DNA of 64,000 nucleotides. It comes from Peptoniphilus rachelemmaiella (GTDB lineage: Bacteria; Bacillota; Clostridia; Tissierellales; Peptoniphilaceae). Position numbers and translations under genes: made by a program. The notes below the pieces were generated by a model that did not search any database, was not told the origin of the DNA, and saw only the letters and a program-made list of their open reading frames with translations. Where the stretch lies: positions 16,009-80,008 of the forward strand of contig NZ_CALPBW010000010.1 of NCBI RefSeq assembly GCF_943169845.1. Direction: 5' to 3'. Shown piece by piece: positions 9,014 to 15,609 of the stretch. Positions within the stretch are counted from its first letter, which is position 1. Each line of letters begins with the position of its first letter.

Positions 9014-10054
9014 CTAGGCTAATTCACTGATAAGGGCTAATTGTGTGCTTAACAAATCCCGTGCGCCGGGCAGACCGAAGGGATCGAAGAGCACGCCGAC
9101 GGCTTTGTTTTCTTTGTCCGTAAAGCCTTCCACGGATTCGTCGGCGACGTTTCTGTAGTCGATGGCCACGGATTCCGGCAAGTGTTCGATGCCGTACTCT
9201 CTGTTTTGACTCGTCATATACACCCGCTCCCCTTCACCTTTTACGGCGATGGAGGCGCCGGCGTGGGGCGAGGCAAGTTTCACCAAATCGCCGCCTAAAG
9301 CCAGGCCCAGGAACTGAGCCCCGAGGCCCATGCCGTAAATGGGCAGCTTGCCGATCATTTGCCCGATGTCGTGAACCAGATCCAGGTAGTGGGCGGCGAC
9401 GCCGGGGCCGGAGCTTAAGAACAAGAGGTCCGGCTTATCTGCCAAAATGGCTTCGTAATTGGTCATGGCGGGATAGACGATGAGGCGGTAGCCTGCGTCG
9501 TTTAATGCTTCTAAAATGCCGTCTTTGACGCCGAAGTCCCAAAGGGCGATGGTGGGGCCTTCCCCTTCGATTTCCGTGACCTCGATGGTGCTCACTTCTT
9601 CGATGGTGTTGGGGTTTTGTTCGGCGAAGTATTCGTCCATTTCAGAGGGCGTCATGAGGCGGTCGGTAATGACGCCCCGTTGCATCCCCGTTTCCTTTAA
9701 GTGGCGTATGAGCCCGCGGGTGTCGACATCTTCGATGCCCACCACGTCGTAGTAATTTAAGTATTCTTTCAGATCCATTTCGCTGCGGAAATTCGTGGCA
9801 TTTTCCATGGCACGGCGGCAGATAAAGGCCGCGATCGTCGGGCCGTCGGATTGATTGTCCTCGAAATTCATGCCGTAGCCGCCCACCAAGGGATAGGTGA
9901 AAAGCAGGATACGATCTAAATTGGCCGGATCCGTCATCACTTCTTCGTGGCCGATCATGGTGCTGTGTACCGTAAAGCGACCGCCTACTCTGCGCTTTTT
10001 GCCGCTAAACTCTTTGCCCGTAAAGACGGTGCCGTCTTCTAATTGAATATACAT
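9014..10054 (-). CDS. carA: CarA-like carbamoyl-phosphate synthase small subunit with dead glutaminase site
   Basis: The 346-residue protein aligns end to end with CarA: the N-terminal domain (GTVFTGKEF, TDPANLDRILLFTYPLVGGYG) and a class I amidotransferase domain from about residue 165. The key residues are changed. The nucleophile elbow normally GICLGHQ reads GMGLGAQ, so Cys becomes Gly and the following His becomes Ala. The C-terminal HPE of the triad reads DPF, so His and Glu are also lost. The SSGPG oxyanion strand remains. ATG at 10054 follows AAAGGAGCGACT. It likely keeps a structural or channel role without hydrolysing glutamine; this functional reading is inference. No frameshift is seen. 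Confidence 0.9.
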   Translation of the reverse strand: MYIQLEDGTVFTGKEFSGKKRRVGGRFTVHSTMIGHEEVMTDPANLDRILLFTYPLVGGYGMNFEDNQSDGPTIAAFICRRAMENATNFRSEMDLKEYLNYYDVVGIEDVDTRGLIRHLKETGMQRGVITDRLMTPSEMDEYFAEQNPNTIEEVSTIEVTEIEGEGPTIALWDFGVKDGILEALNDAGYRLIVYPAMTNYEAILADKPDLLFLSSGPGVAAHYLDLVHDIGQMIGKLPIYGMGLGAQFLGLALGGDLVKLASPHAGASIAVKGEGERVYMTSQNREYGIEHLPESVAIDYRNVADESVEGFTDKENKAVGVLFDPFGLPGARDLLSTQLALISELA

Positions 10055-10064
10055 AGTCGCTCCT

Positions 10065-10961
10065 TTAAATGATCTTGCGAATCTCGTCGAAGGATCCGAT
10101 GTTTTCTTCTTTCATATATGTTTCTAAATCGGCGATGAGGCGCGGCACGATGTGGGGATCCACTAAATTCATGGTGCCGATTTCCACCGCTTGCGCCCCC
10201 ACCATAATCATGGCGATGACGTCGTCCGCCGACTGAATCCCCCCCATGCCGACGACGGGAATCTTTACCGCTCGGGCCACGTCCCGCACCATTCTGAGGG
10301 CGATGGGGAAAATCCCCGGGCCCGACAGGCCGGCGTAGACATTGTCGAAAACGGCGCGGCGATTTTTTACATCCACGGCCATGGCCTGGAAGGTATTCAC
10401 CAAGCTGATGCCGTCGGCCCCCGCCGCTTCACAGGCTTTCGCCAGCTCCGCCGGATTGTCGCCGTTAGGGGAAAGCTTCACCACAATTTTGTGGCGGCTC
10501 ACTTCCTTTACCTTGGCCGTAATGGCCGCCGCGTCCTGACAGTGTAGGCCGAAGGCCATGCCGCCGGAGGCCACATTGGGGCAGGAGATGTTGAGCTCGA
10601 TCATGTCGATATCCGCTTCGTTTAACATCTCCGCGGCAATTAAGTAATCCTCCACGCTGTGGCCGCCGAGATTGGCGAGAATCACCGTGTCGATTTTCCG
10701 CATCTCGGGCAAAATCACCTCGATGAAATGCTTCACCCCGGGGTTTTCCAGGCCGATGGAGTTCATAATCCCCGACGGGGTTTCATAGACCCGCTGCCCT
10801 GTGTTGCCCGGGCGGGGATTTAATGTGAGCCCCTTCGATGAAATACCGCCGATGATGGCGGGATCGTAAAAGGGGGCGTATTCCTCGCCGAAGCCGTAGG
10901 TGCCCGAAGCGCCGATGAGGGGATTTTTCATGGTACATCCCAAAAGTTCCGTCTTAAGCAT
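10065..10961 (-). CDS. pyrD: Dihydroorotate dehydrogenase catalytic subunit, class 1B
   Basis: This 298-residue flavoprotein oxidises dihydroorotate to orotate. The class 1 signature ELNISCPNV near residue 130 carries the catalytic cysteine, and SGTYGFGEEY, KLSPNGDN and GMGGIQSADDVI match the FMN-binding barrel. Coupling with pyrK next door marks it as class 1B (NAD-linked). ATG at 10961 overlaps the end of pyrK by eight bases and follows GGGAGGGCGATCT. Use of the 1B enzyme fits an anaerobic life style. Confidence 0.96.
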   Translation of the reverse strand: MLKTELLGCTMKNPLIGASGTYGFGEEYAPFYDPAIIGGISSKGLTLNPRPGNTGQRVYETPSGIMNSIGLENPGVKHFIEVILPEMRKIDTVILANLGGHSVEDYLIAAEMLNEADIDMIELNISCPNVASGGMAFGLHCQDAAAITAKVKEVSRHKIVVKLSPNGDNPAELAKACEAAGADGISLVNTFQAMAVDVKNRRAVFDNVYAGLSGPGIFPIALRMVRDVARAVKIPVVGMGGIQSADDVIAMIMVGAQAVEIGTMNLVDPHIVPRLIADLETYMKEENIGSFDEIRKII

Positions 10962-11631
10962 AGATCGCCCTCCCTTCGAAGACCGGGCCGTCTTTGCAGA
11001 CCCGCACCCGCTCGTTCCCCTTTTCGCAGGTGCAGGCCAAACAGGCGCCGAAGCCGCAGCCCATGTGCTTTTCCATGGACACGTAGATTTTATTTTTCGC
11101 CCGCTTCACCGCTTCTCGCATCATGGGATCCGGCCCGCAGGTGTAAATCACTTCATCTGCAATGGCAAGTTCGTCGAAAATATTGGCGCCGATGTAAAAT
11201 TTCACCCGATCGCCGTAGGGGGCGTAAATGGCCTGAAGGGCCTCGTTTTCTTCCCGAAGGCCGATGGCCACGGAAAGCTTCCCTTCCGCGTCCCCTTCCA
11301 GCAAGTGGAGGGAGGGGGCGATGCCCGTGCCGCCGCCGATAAAGAGGGTCTTTTCTTTTATTTCGGGAAAGCCTCGGCCGAAGGGCCCTTCCACCGCAAT
11401 CTCCTCGCCGACGAGGAGCTGCGCCAAATCCTCGGTGCCGCCGCCGACTTTTTTTATGAGAAAGGACAGGGCGCCGTCTTTTATTGAAAAGATGGAAATG
11501 GGCCGGCCCAACAGCTTCGCCCGATTCCGAGGCTTCACCATGAAAAACTGCCCCGGCGACGCGCTGCCCTCGTAGGCCAAGGTGAGGACGAAGAGCCCCT
11601 CGCCTAACGGCCGATTACCGATGACCTTCAT
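10954..11631 (-). CDS. pyrK: Dihydroorotate dehydrogenase electron-transfer subunit PyrK
   Basis: This 225-residue subunit passes electrons from PyrD to NAD through FAD and a [2Fe-2S] cluster. Seen are the FAD-binding GRPISIFS, the NAD-binding GGGTGIAP near residue 99, and the C-terminal cysteine cluster MGCGFGACLACTCEKG followed by VRVCKDGPVF, which supplies the iron-sulphur ligands. It overlaps pyrB by 17 bases upstream and pyrD by eight downstream, consistent with coupled translation of the complex. Confidence 0.95.
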   Translation of the reverse strand: MKVIGNRPLGEGLFVLTLAYEGSASPGQFFMVKPRNRAKLLGRPISIFSIKDGALSFLIKKVGGGTEDLAQLLVGEEIAVEGPFGRGFPEIKEKTLFIGGGTGIAPSLHLLEGDAEGKLSVAIGLREENEALQAIYAPYGDRVKFYIGANIFDELAIADEVIYTCGPDPMMREAVKRAKNKIYVSMEKHMGCGFGACLACTCEKGNERVRVCKDGPVFEGRAIYA

Positions 11632-12535
11632 TTTTCGCCTCCAGCAAAGTCAGGATCAGGGCCATGCGCATGTACATGCCGTTTTGTGCCTGCTCGAAGT
11701 AAAGGGCCCGAGGGTCGCTGTCGATTTCCGCGTCGATTTCGTCTACCCGCGGCAGAGGATGGAGCACGATTAAATCATCGGATGCCGCACTCAGCACATC
11801 GGCGTTCAGCAAATAGGAGCCTTCGTAGCGCTTGGCTTCCTCTTCGCTGATAAAGCGCTCTTTTTGCACCCGAGTCATGTAAAGCACGTCCAAATCGCCG
11901 ATGACGCCCTTGAGGTCGTCCACCTCCGCGTAGGGGCAGCGGGCCGTGTCCAAGTACTCTTCCGGCATATTCAGCCCTTCCGGAGATATGAAGACGAATT
12001 CGTTGTCGTAGTGGTTTAAAAACTGAAACAGGGAGTGAACGGCGCGGCCGTAGCGTAAGTCGCCGCAAAAACCGATCTTTAAGCCGGACCAAGCCTTTTT
12101 GTGCTTGCGAATGGTAAAAATGTCCGCCAAGGTCTGCGTCGGATGGGCGTGGTCCCCGTCGCCGGCATTAATGAGGGGCATGTTTTTCAGCACGTCCACG
12201 GCCTTGTGTTGGGTGTAAGCGTGGGGATGGCGCATGGCGCAAATGTCCGCGTACTGATCCACGATGTGCAAGGTGTCCCGCACCGTTTCCCCCTTGGCCA
12301 TGCTGGAGACTTTCACGTCGCCTAAGTGAAGCACCTGGCCCCCTAAGCGGTACATGGCCGCGTCGAAGGACATGCGGGTTCTCGTGGAAGGCTCAAAAAA
12401 AAGACTGGCCAGGATCTTTCCGTCACACGCGTGGGCGTATTTTGCGGGATCCGATGCAATTGCTTGCGCCAGTCTAAATAAATCGTCGTACTCTCTTTCT
12501 GTCATATCGTCAGGTTCTATGAAGTGTTTCAGCAT
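11615..12535 (-). CDS. pyrB: Aspartate carbamoyltransferase catalytic subunit
   Basis: The 306-residue enzyme condenses carbamoyl phosphate with aspartate. Carbamoyl-phosphate contacts FFEPSTRTRMSFD are near residue 50, the HPTQTLADIFTI motif is near 134, and HPLPRVDEID near 265. I choose ATG at 12535, which follows TATAGGAGGCCAT; the reading frame is open a further 35 codons upstream but that part covers the leader terminator. No pyrI is present. It is the first gene of the pyr operon and feeds directly on the product of CarAB. Confidence 0.96.
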   Translation of the reverse strand: MLKHFIEPDDMTEREYDDLFRLAQAIASDPAKYAHACDGKILASLFFEPSTRTRMSFDAAMYRLGGQVLHLGDVKVSSMAKGETVRDTLHIVDQYADICAMRHPHAYTQHKAVDVLKNMPLINAGDGDHAHPTQTLADIFTIRKHKKAWSGLKIGFCGDLRYGRAVHSLFQFLNHYDNEFVFISPEGLNMPEEYLDTARCPYAEVDDLKGVIGDLDVLYMTRVQKERFISEEEAKRYEGSYLLNADVLSAASDDLIVLHPLPRVDEIDAEIDSDPRALYFEQAQNGMYMRMALILTLLEAKNEGHR

Positions 12536-12543
12536 ATGGCCTC

Positions 12544-12665
12544 CTATAAAAAAAGCTTTTACAAAGGTAAAAGGCACAAAGAGAGACCCATCCCTCGGGA
12601 CAGGTGTATTCTGTTTTGCGACCTTTTTAGTGTCTCGCACTAAATTAAAGTATCTTCGCTACAAA
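12544..12665 (-). promoter_or_regulatory. pyr operon leader with intrinsic terminator (attenuator)
   Basis: Between the promoter and pyrB the minus strand holds an early hairpin TAGTG-CGAGA-CACTA, a GTCCCGAGGGAT segment that could be a PyrR-type binding loop, and then a terminator stem CTTTTAC/GTAAAAG (12567-12573 with 12556-12562) followed by seven T just before the ribosome binding site. The layout is that of transcription attenuation by uridine nucleotides. The terminator is seen; PyrR control is inference and no pyrR is in the window. Confidence 0.6.
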
Positions 12666-12666
12666 T

Positions 12667-12695
12667 AGTCTACGCTCCCCGAGGCCGTTCGTCAA
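12667..12695 (-). promoter_or_regulatory. Promoter of the pyr operon
   Basis: TTGACG, 17 bases, TAGACT on the minus strand; the expected transcript start is about 125 bases before pyrB. Confidence 0.7.
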
Positions 12696-12714
12696 GAAAA
12701 AATAACGGAAGAAA

Positions 12715-12750
12715 TAAAAAAGCCCGAAGGACGCATAATGTCCTTCGAGC
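12715..12750 (-). terminator. Terminator after the secreted protein gene
   Basis: An 11-bp stem with one G:T type pair (12740-12750 with 12722-12732) is followed on the minus strand by a T run. It separates the secreted protein gene from the pyr promoter. Confidence 0.85.
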
Positions 12751-12756
12751 ATTGTT

Positions 12757-13404
12757 TCAAACTTCCTCTTTACCTCCCGGCCACGGCGTCGCATCGTGAT
12801 CGGCTTTCAGTTCTTTTTTCGACTTTTCTAAATCGTAAGGCACGTTCTTCTTTCCCGGAAGCTGCCAACTGTAATCCATTTTGTCGGTGGTGTTGCCATA
12901 AGCCCCGTCGATTAACCAAGAGGCCCCCGTGTCGCCGGCCATGGCCGCCAAAACCTTGGGCACGCCTTCTTCGATGACGAGATGGACTTTGTAAGAGTTG
13001 CACACAGAGGCGTGTTCCTTGCCGTCGTAGAAGTAAAAATCCACGAACATGGTAACGTCGTAGGTACCGTCGCCGTTATCGATAAATTTTTCGTCCTCGA
13101 AGATCGCCTTTTCAAGGACGTATTTTCGCCCCACTACCTCACAACGATAGGAATTCATGACTCGTTTGTCTTTGATGAACTGTTGAAGCTTCTTCGAGTC
13201 CTTGCTCAGATTGGTCGTGCTCAATCCCTTATCCTCAGCGAAATCACAAAAGTCGTTTAAAACAAAATTCCGCGCCGTCTTCAAGCAGGGCTCCTTCCAC
13301 TGGTTTTTCTCGCTTTTCGCAAAGGACATGTAGGGCACGATGCAAAAAGCCGCCACAAGGGCCACGAGGGCCAATCCGCCGCCGATTAAAAGTAACTTCT
13401 TCAT
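12757..13404 (-). CDS. Secreted or membrane-anchored protein of unknown function
   Basis: The 215-residue protein starts MKKLLLIGGGLALVALVAAF, a signal anchor of about 20 hydrophobic residues after two lysines, and the rest is hydrophilic and probably outside the cell. I recognise no domain. Cysteines at roughly 41, 53, 88 and 135 could form disulphides. I prefer the ATG at 13404 because AGGAGG then sits six bases away; the ATG at 13410 would touch it. The gene stands alone on the minus strand with its own terminator. Confidence 0.7.
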   Translation of the reverse strand: MKKLLLIGGGLALVALVAAFCIVPYMSFAKSEKNQWKEPCLKTARNFVLNDFCDFAEDKGLSTTNLSKDSKKLQQFIKDKRVMNSYRCEVVGRKYVLEKAIFEDEKFIDNGDGTYDVTMFVDFYFYDGKEHASVCNSYKVHLVIEEGVPKVLAAMAGDTGASWLIDGAYGNTTDKMDYSWQLPGKKNVPYDLEKSKKELKADHDATPWPGGKEEV

Positions 13405-13590
13405 ATTCATCCTCCTTCTGTGCTTTTTTCTTTCTATGTACGGTGCCGACCGCTTTCATTCTCCGGCACATTTTTAGATACCGATAGTTAATCTTAATAT
13501 ACGCCTCCTTCCGCCTTGAAGCGTTACAAATAGATGAGGGAAAATTGATGTTTCGTCTAAGAAAAAGAGCCGAAATTTTAAAAACGAAAA

Positions 13591-13628
13591 TAAAGGGAAA
13601 ATATGTTAATAAAGGGAAAATATGTTAA
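13591..13628 (+). repeat. Two tandem 19-bp repeats before the nuclease-fold gene
   Basis: The unit taaagggaaaatatgttaa occurs twice without a gap at 13591-13609 and 13610-13628, about 50 bases upstream of the next gene. It may be a regulatory site or simple slippage in AT-rich DNA. Confidence 0.8.
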
Positions 13629-13679
13629 AGATAGGCTACTCGCCACAGGATGAGCAACAATTTTATACAGTGAAGGAGA

Positions 13680-14720
13680 ATGGATTTTACTATGAAAAAG
13701 AGAGACATTTTATTTTGCCTATTTCTTCTGATCTATGCCATTTTTGGATGTAGCTATGCTTTTTTCTCGGAGTACAAATTAAATAGAATGCTCACAACAA
13801 CATTCGGATTTGCCCATTTATATTCTTTTTTTACCATGATATGCCTTGTAATGCTCCTTTTTTCATTATTAGCAGTGGCAATTACCTTGTTAAAGAATGG
13901 ATTTAAATTGAAATTTGATACGCCAAATTCAATTTTAATTTCATCAATGATTTTTTCAATGCTTTTTATTTTCGGAGGAACTGGCACAGATAAACTAGTC
14001 GAGACAAGCCGTGATGGTCAGACAATTAGACTCGTTGAATGGAATGTAGCTGACAATATAAACGAGGCAAACATCCGAGATATTTTCGGCGAATTTGACG
14101 CTGATATAGCTGTGTTCCCGGAACTTGGAGGATATGAAAAAGGGGATCATTCGAATAGCAGGCTCATTAATTTGTTCAAAAAAGCCGGTATTGATTTCGA
14201 AAAGTATGAAGTCTATGTTTCGGAACCGACGGAGGGCAGTATAGCTCCCGTTACAATCGTGATAAAGAGGTCATTCGGTCGCTACAATTTTTACAAGAAA
14301 ACACCTATGACGAGATTTGGAACAGTCTATTTATCTCCAACTACAAAGGGAAAACCGTCCATTATAGGATTGCACACGGCACCTCCGCTTCCGGGGTTAA
14401 TGGGCATTTGGAAAAATGATTTAGATTTAATTTCAGACCTTTCTAAGCATAATAAAGATTCGATTATAATTGGAGATTTCAATGCCACAATGAAGCATGG
14501 TCGTCTTAATACTATAAAAACACATGTCGATGCTTTGGAGCATGTACCGAAATTTAATTCGGGAACATGGAACATAGATATTCCATCGCCTTTTAGGACA
14601 AGAATAGATCATATTTTAATACCAAATAATAAGTATGGTGTGAAAAGCATAGAGCTTAAAGCCCATAGCAACTCAGACCATTTGTGTGTGTTTACAGAAA
14701 TACAGGAGTTAACCAATTAA
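13680..14720 (+). CDS. Membrane protein with endonuclease/exonuclease/phosphatase domain
   Basis: The 346-residue protein has three hydrophobic segments in the first 100 residues and then an EEP-fold domain. The metal and phosphate motifs are visible in order: VEWNV, FPELGG, LHTAPP, IIGDFNAT (near 265), RIDHIL and SDHLCV at the end. It probably cleaves a phosphodiester outside or at the membrane; the substrate is unknown. Two in-frame ATGs compete, at 13680 (one base after AAGGAG) and 13692 (13 bases after it), neither ideally spaced. Codon use is AT-rich unlike its neighbours and an IS30-like end lies just downstream, so I infer horizontal acquisition. Confidence 0.85.
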   Translation: MDFTMKKRDILFCLFLLIYAIFGCSYAFFSEYKLNRMLTTTFGFAHLYSFFTMICLVMLLFSLLAVAITLLKNGFKLKFDTPNSILISSMIFSMLFIFGGTGTDKLVETSRDGQTIRLVEWNVADNINEANIRDIFGEFDADIAVFPELGGYEKGDHSNSRLINLFKKAGIDFEKYEVYVSEPTEGSIAPVTIVIKRSFGRYNFYKKTPMTRFGTVYLSPTTKGKPSIIGLHTAPPLPGLMGIWKNDLDLISDLSKHNKDSIIIGDFNATMKHGRLNTIKTHVDALEHVPKFNSGTWNIDIPSPFRTRIDHILIPNNKYGVKSIELKAHSNSDHLCVFTEIQELTN

Positions 14721-14738
14721 AATTTACGTTATGAAGCG

Positions 14739-14772
14739 AGCGACTTAGAATGATATCTTCGTCGCTTTTTTA
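14739..14772 (+). terminator. Terminator after the EEP-domain gene
   Basis: agcgac (14739-14744) pairs with gtcgct (14761-14766) and is followed by a T run. Confidence 0.65.
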
Positions 14773-14773
14773 T

Positions 14774-14835
14774 TGTTCAAATTGCAATCGAAGTGCAACG
14801 GAACCCCCGGTCTAACCGGGGGTTTTCTAATGCAA
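14774..14835. mobile_element. IS30-like terminal remnant with hairpin
   Basis: ttcaaattgcaatcgaagtgcaac-type sequence (split here: ttcaaattgcaa then tcgaagtgcaac) resembles IS30-family terminal repeats and matches 21 of 25 positions of a copy at 52091-52117. It is followed by a hairpin acccccggt/accgggggt with a T tract, typical of an IS transcription terminator. No transposase is present. The last 24 bp recur at 21922-21945. Confidence 0.5.
14812..14835 (+). repeat. Left copy of a 24-bp direct repeat flanking the TetR/ABC/ECF cassette
   Basis: The sequence ctaaccgggggttttctaat plus gcaa is identical to 21922-21945. The two copies lie in the same orientation on either side of the cassette. 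Confidence 0.85.
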
Positions 14836-14864
14836 AAAAGCGGCTCTTCGGAGCTGCTTTTTTT
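14834..14864. terminator. Bidirectional-type terminator hairpin
   Basis: gcggctc-ttcg-gagctgc (14840-14857) has A-rich sequence on its left and seven T on its right, so it could end transcription from either side. Confidence 0.65.
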
Positions 14865-14889
14865 GTGGGCGAAAAAGCGCGGAAAAAGA

Positions 14890-14918
14890 TTGACGAAAAA
14901 TGAAAATCGTTGTACATT
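14890..14918 (+). promoter_or_regulatory. Promoter of tetR
   Basis: TTGACG, a 17-base spacer and TACATT lie just upstream of the operator palindrome and tetR. Confidence 0.7.
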
Positions 14919-14922
14919 ATTA

Positions 14923-14944
14923 CTACCGACGGAACCGTCGGTAG
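14923..14944. promoter_or_regulatory. Probable TetR operator
   Basis: A perfect inverted repeat with 10-bp arms (ctaccgacgg / ccgtcggtag) and a two-base centre sits just downstream of the -10 box, over the expected transcript start and 20 bases before tetR. The position fits autorepression by the TetR-family product. Confidence 0.7.
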
Positions 14945-14964
14945 CGGAAAAGGAAGGAGAGGTT

Positions 14965-15549
14965 ATGGTCAAAAAGCGTTTACGTCCGGAGGCGCGAAAG
15001 AAAGAAATTTTAGCTGCGGCGGCAAAACTCATAACGGAGAAAGGCTACAGCCACGTCACCATGGAAGATGTTGTAGAGGCGACGGGGCTTTCCAAGGGCG
15101 GCCTGTACCATTACTACAAAAGCGTCGACGACATTCTCTACGATTTAATGGTGGAGGGCCTTCGCTACCGGAACGACATCATCAAGGATGCCACGGCAAG
15201 CTATGACGGCCCGATCGATCCGAAATTTGTTGCGGAGAGCATCGTAGAGAAAATGCTCGATGACAACCCCTATATGCCGGTGTACGTGCAGTTTTTACTC
15301 GCCAAACGTCGCAATGAAAAATTGGAAAAGCTGTTTTTAAAATTAAAGGAGCAAACCCTGGAAGAATTAAACGCATTTTTATTTTCCAAAGAGGGCGTGC
15401 AGATGAATGAGGACATGCTGGATTTGCTCACGGATTTCATCAACACGATGATCCTCGGCAGCGAACTTTTAGATGCACGGGAAAATTTTAAAAAGCATCG
15501 CCAACTTCTTCTCGCCGCCACCCAAAACATACTTAAATCGACAGTCTAA
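14965..15549 (+). CDS. TetR family transcriptional regulator of the ABC/ECF cassette
   Basis: A 194-residue regulator. The N-terminal helix-turn-helix is clear: RKKEILAAAAKLITEKGYS then VTMEDVVEATGLSKGGLYHYY (residues about 10-50), the usual TetR pattern, and the remainder is an all-helical ligand domain. ATG at 14965 follows AGGAAGGAGAGG. A perfect palindrome overlaps its promoter, so it probably represses itself and the transport genes 60 bases downstream. The ligand may be the cargo of the cassette (inference). Confidence 0.9.
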   Translation: MVKKRLRPEARKKEILAAAAKLITEKGYSHVTMEDVVEATGLSKGGLYHYYKSVDDILYDLMVEGLRYRNDIIKDATASYDGPIDPKFVAESIVEKMLDDNPYMPVYVQFLLAKRRNEKLEKLFLKLKEQTLEELNAFLFSKEGVQMNEDMLDLLTDFINTMILGSELLDARENFKKHRQLLLAATQNILKSTV

Positions 15550-15567
15550 GTCGGTTTAAGTTTTTTT
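15532..15567 (+). terminator. Terminator overlapping the end of tetR
   Basis: cttaaatcgac (15532-15542) pairs with gtcggtttaag (15550-15560), followed by seven T. It separates tetR from the transporter genes. Confidence 0.8.
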
Positions 15568-15576
15568 ACAAGATTT

Positions 15577-15595
15577 CGTGATAACTATTATCACG
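15577..15595. promoter_or_regulatory. Palindrome before the first ABC gene
   Basis: cgtgataactattatcacg is a perfect inverted repeat with 8-bp arms and a three-base centre, ending just before the ribosome binding site. It differs from the tetR palindrome, so it may bind another regulator or fold in the mRNA. Confidence 0.5.
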
Positions 15596-15609
15596 AGGAA
15601 GGAGGTCTT

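Noticed and set aside
9014..10054. CarA changes as a frameshift artefact
   Set aside because: The frame aligns with CarA on both sides of each altered motif and the SSGPG and SQN motifs remain, so the substitutions are real in this sequence.
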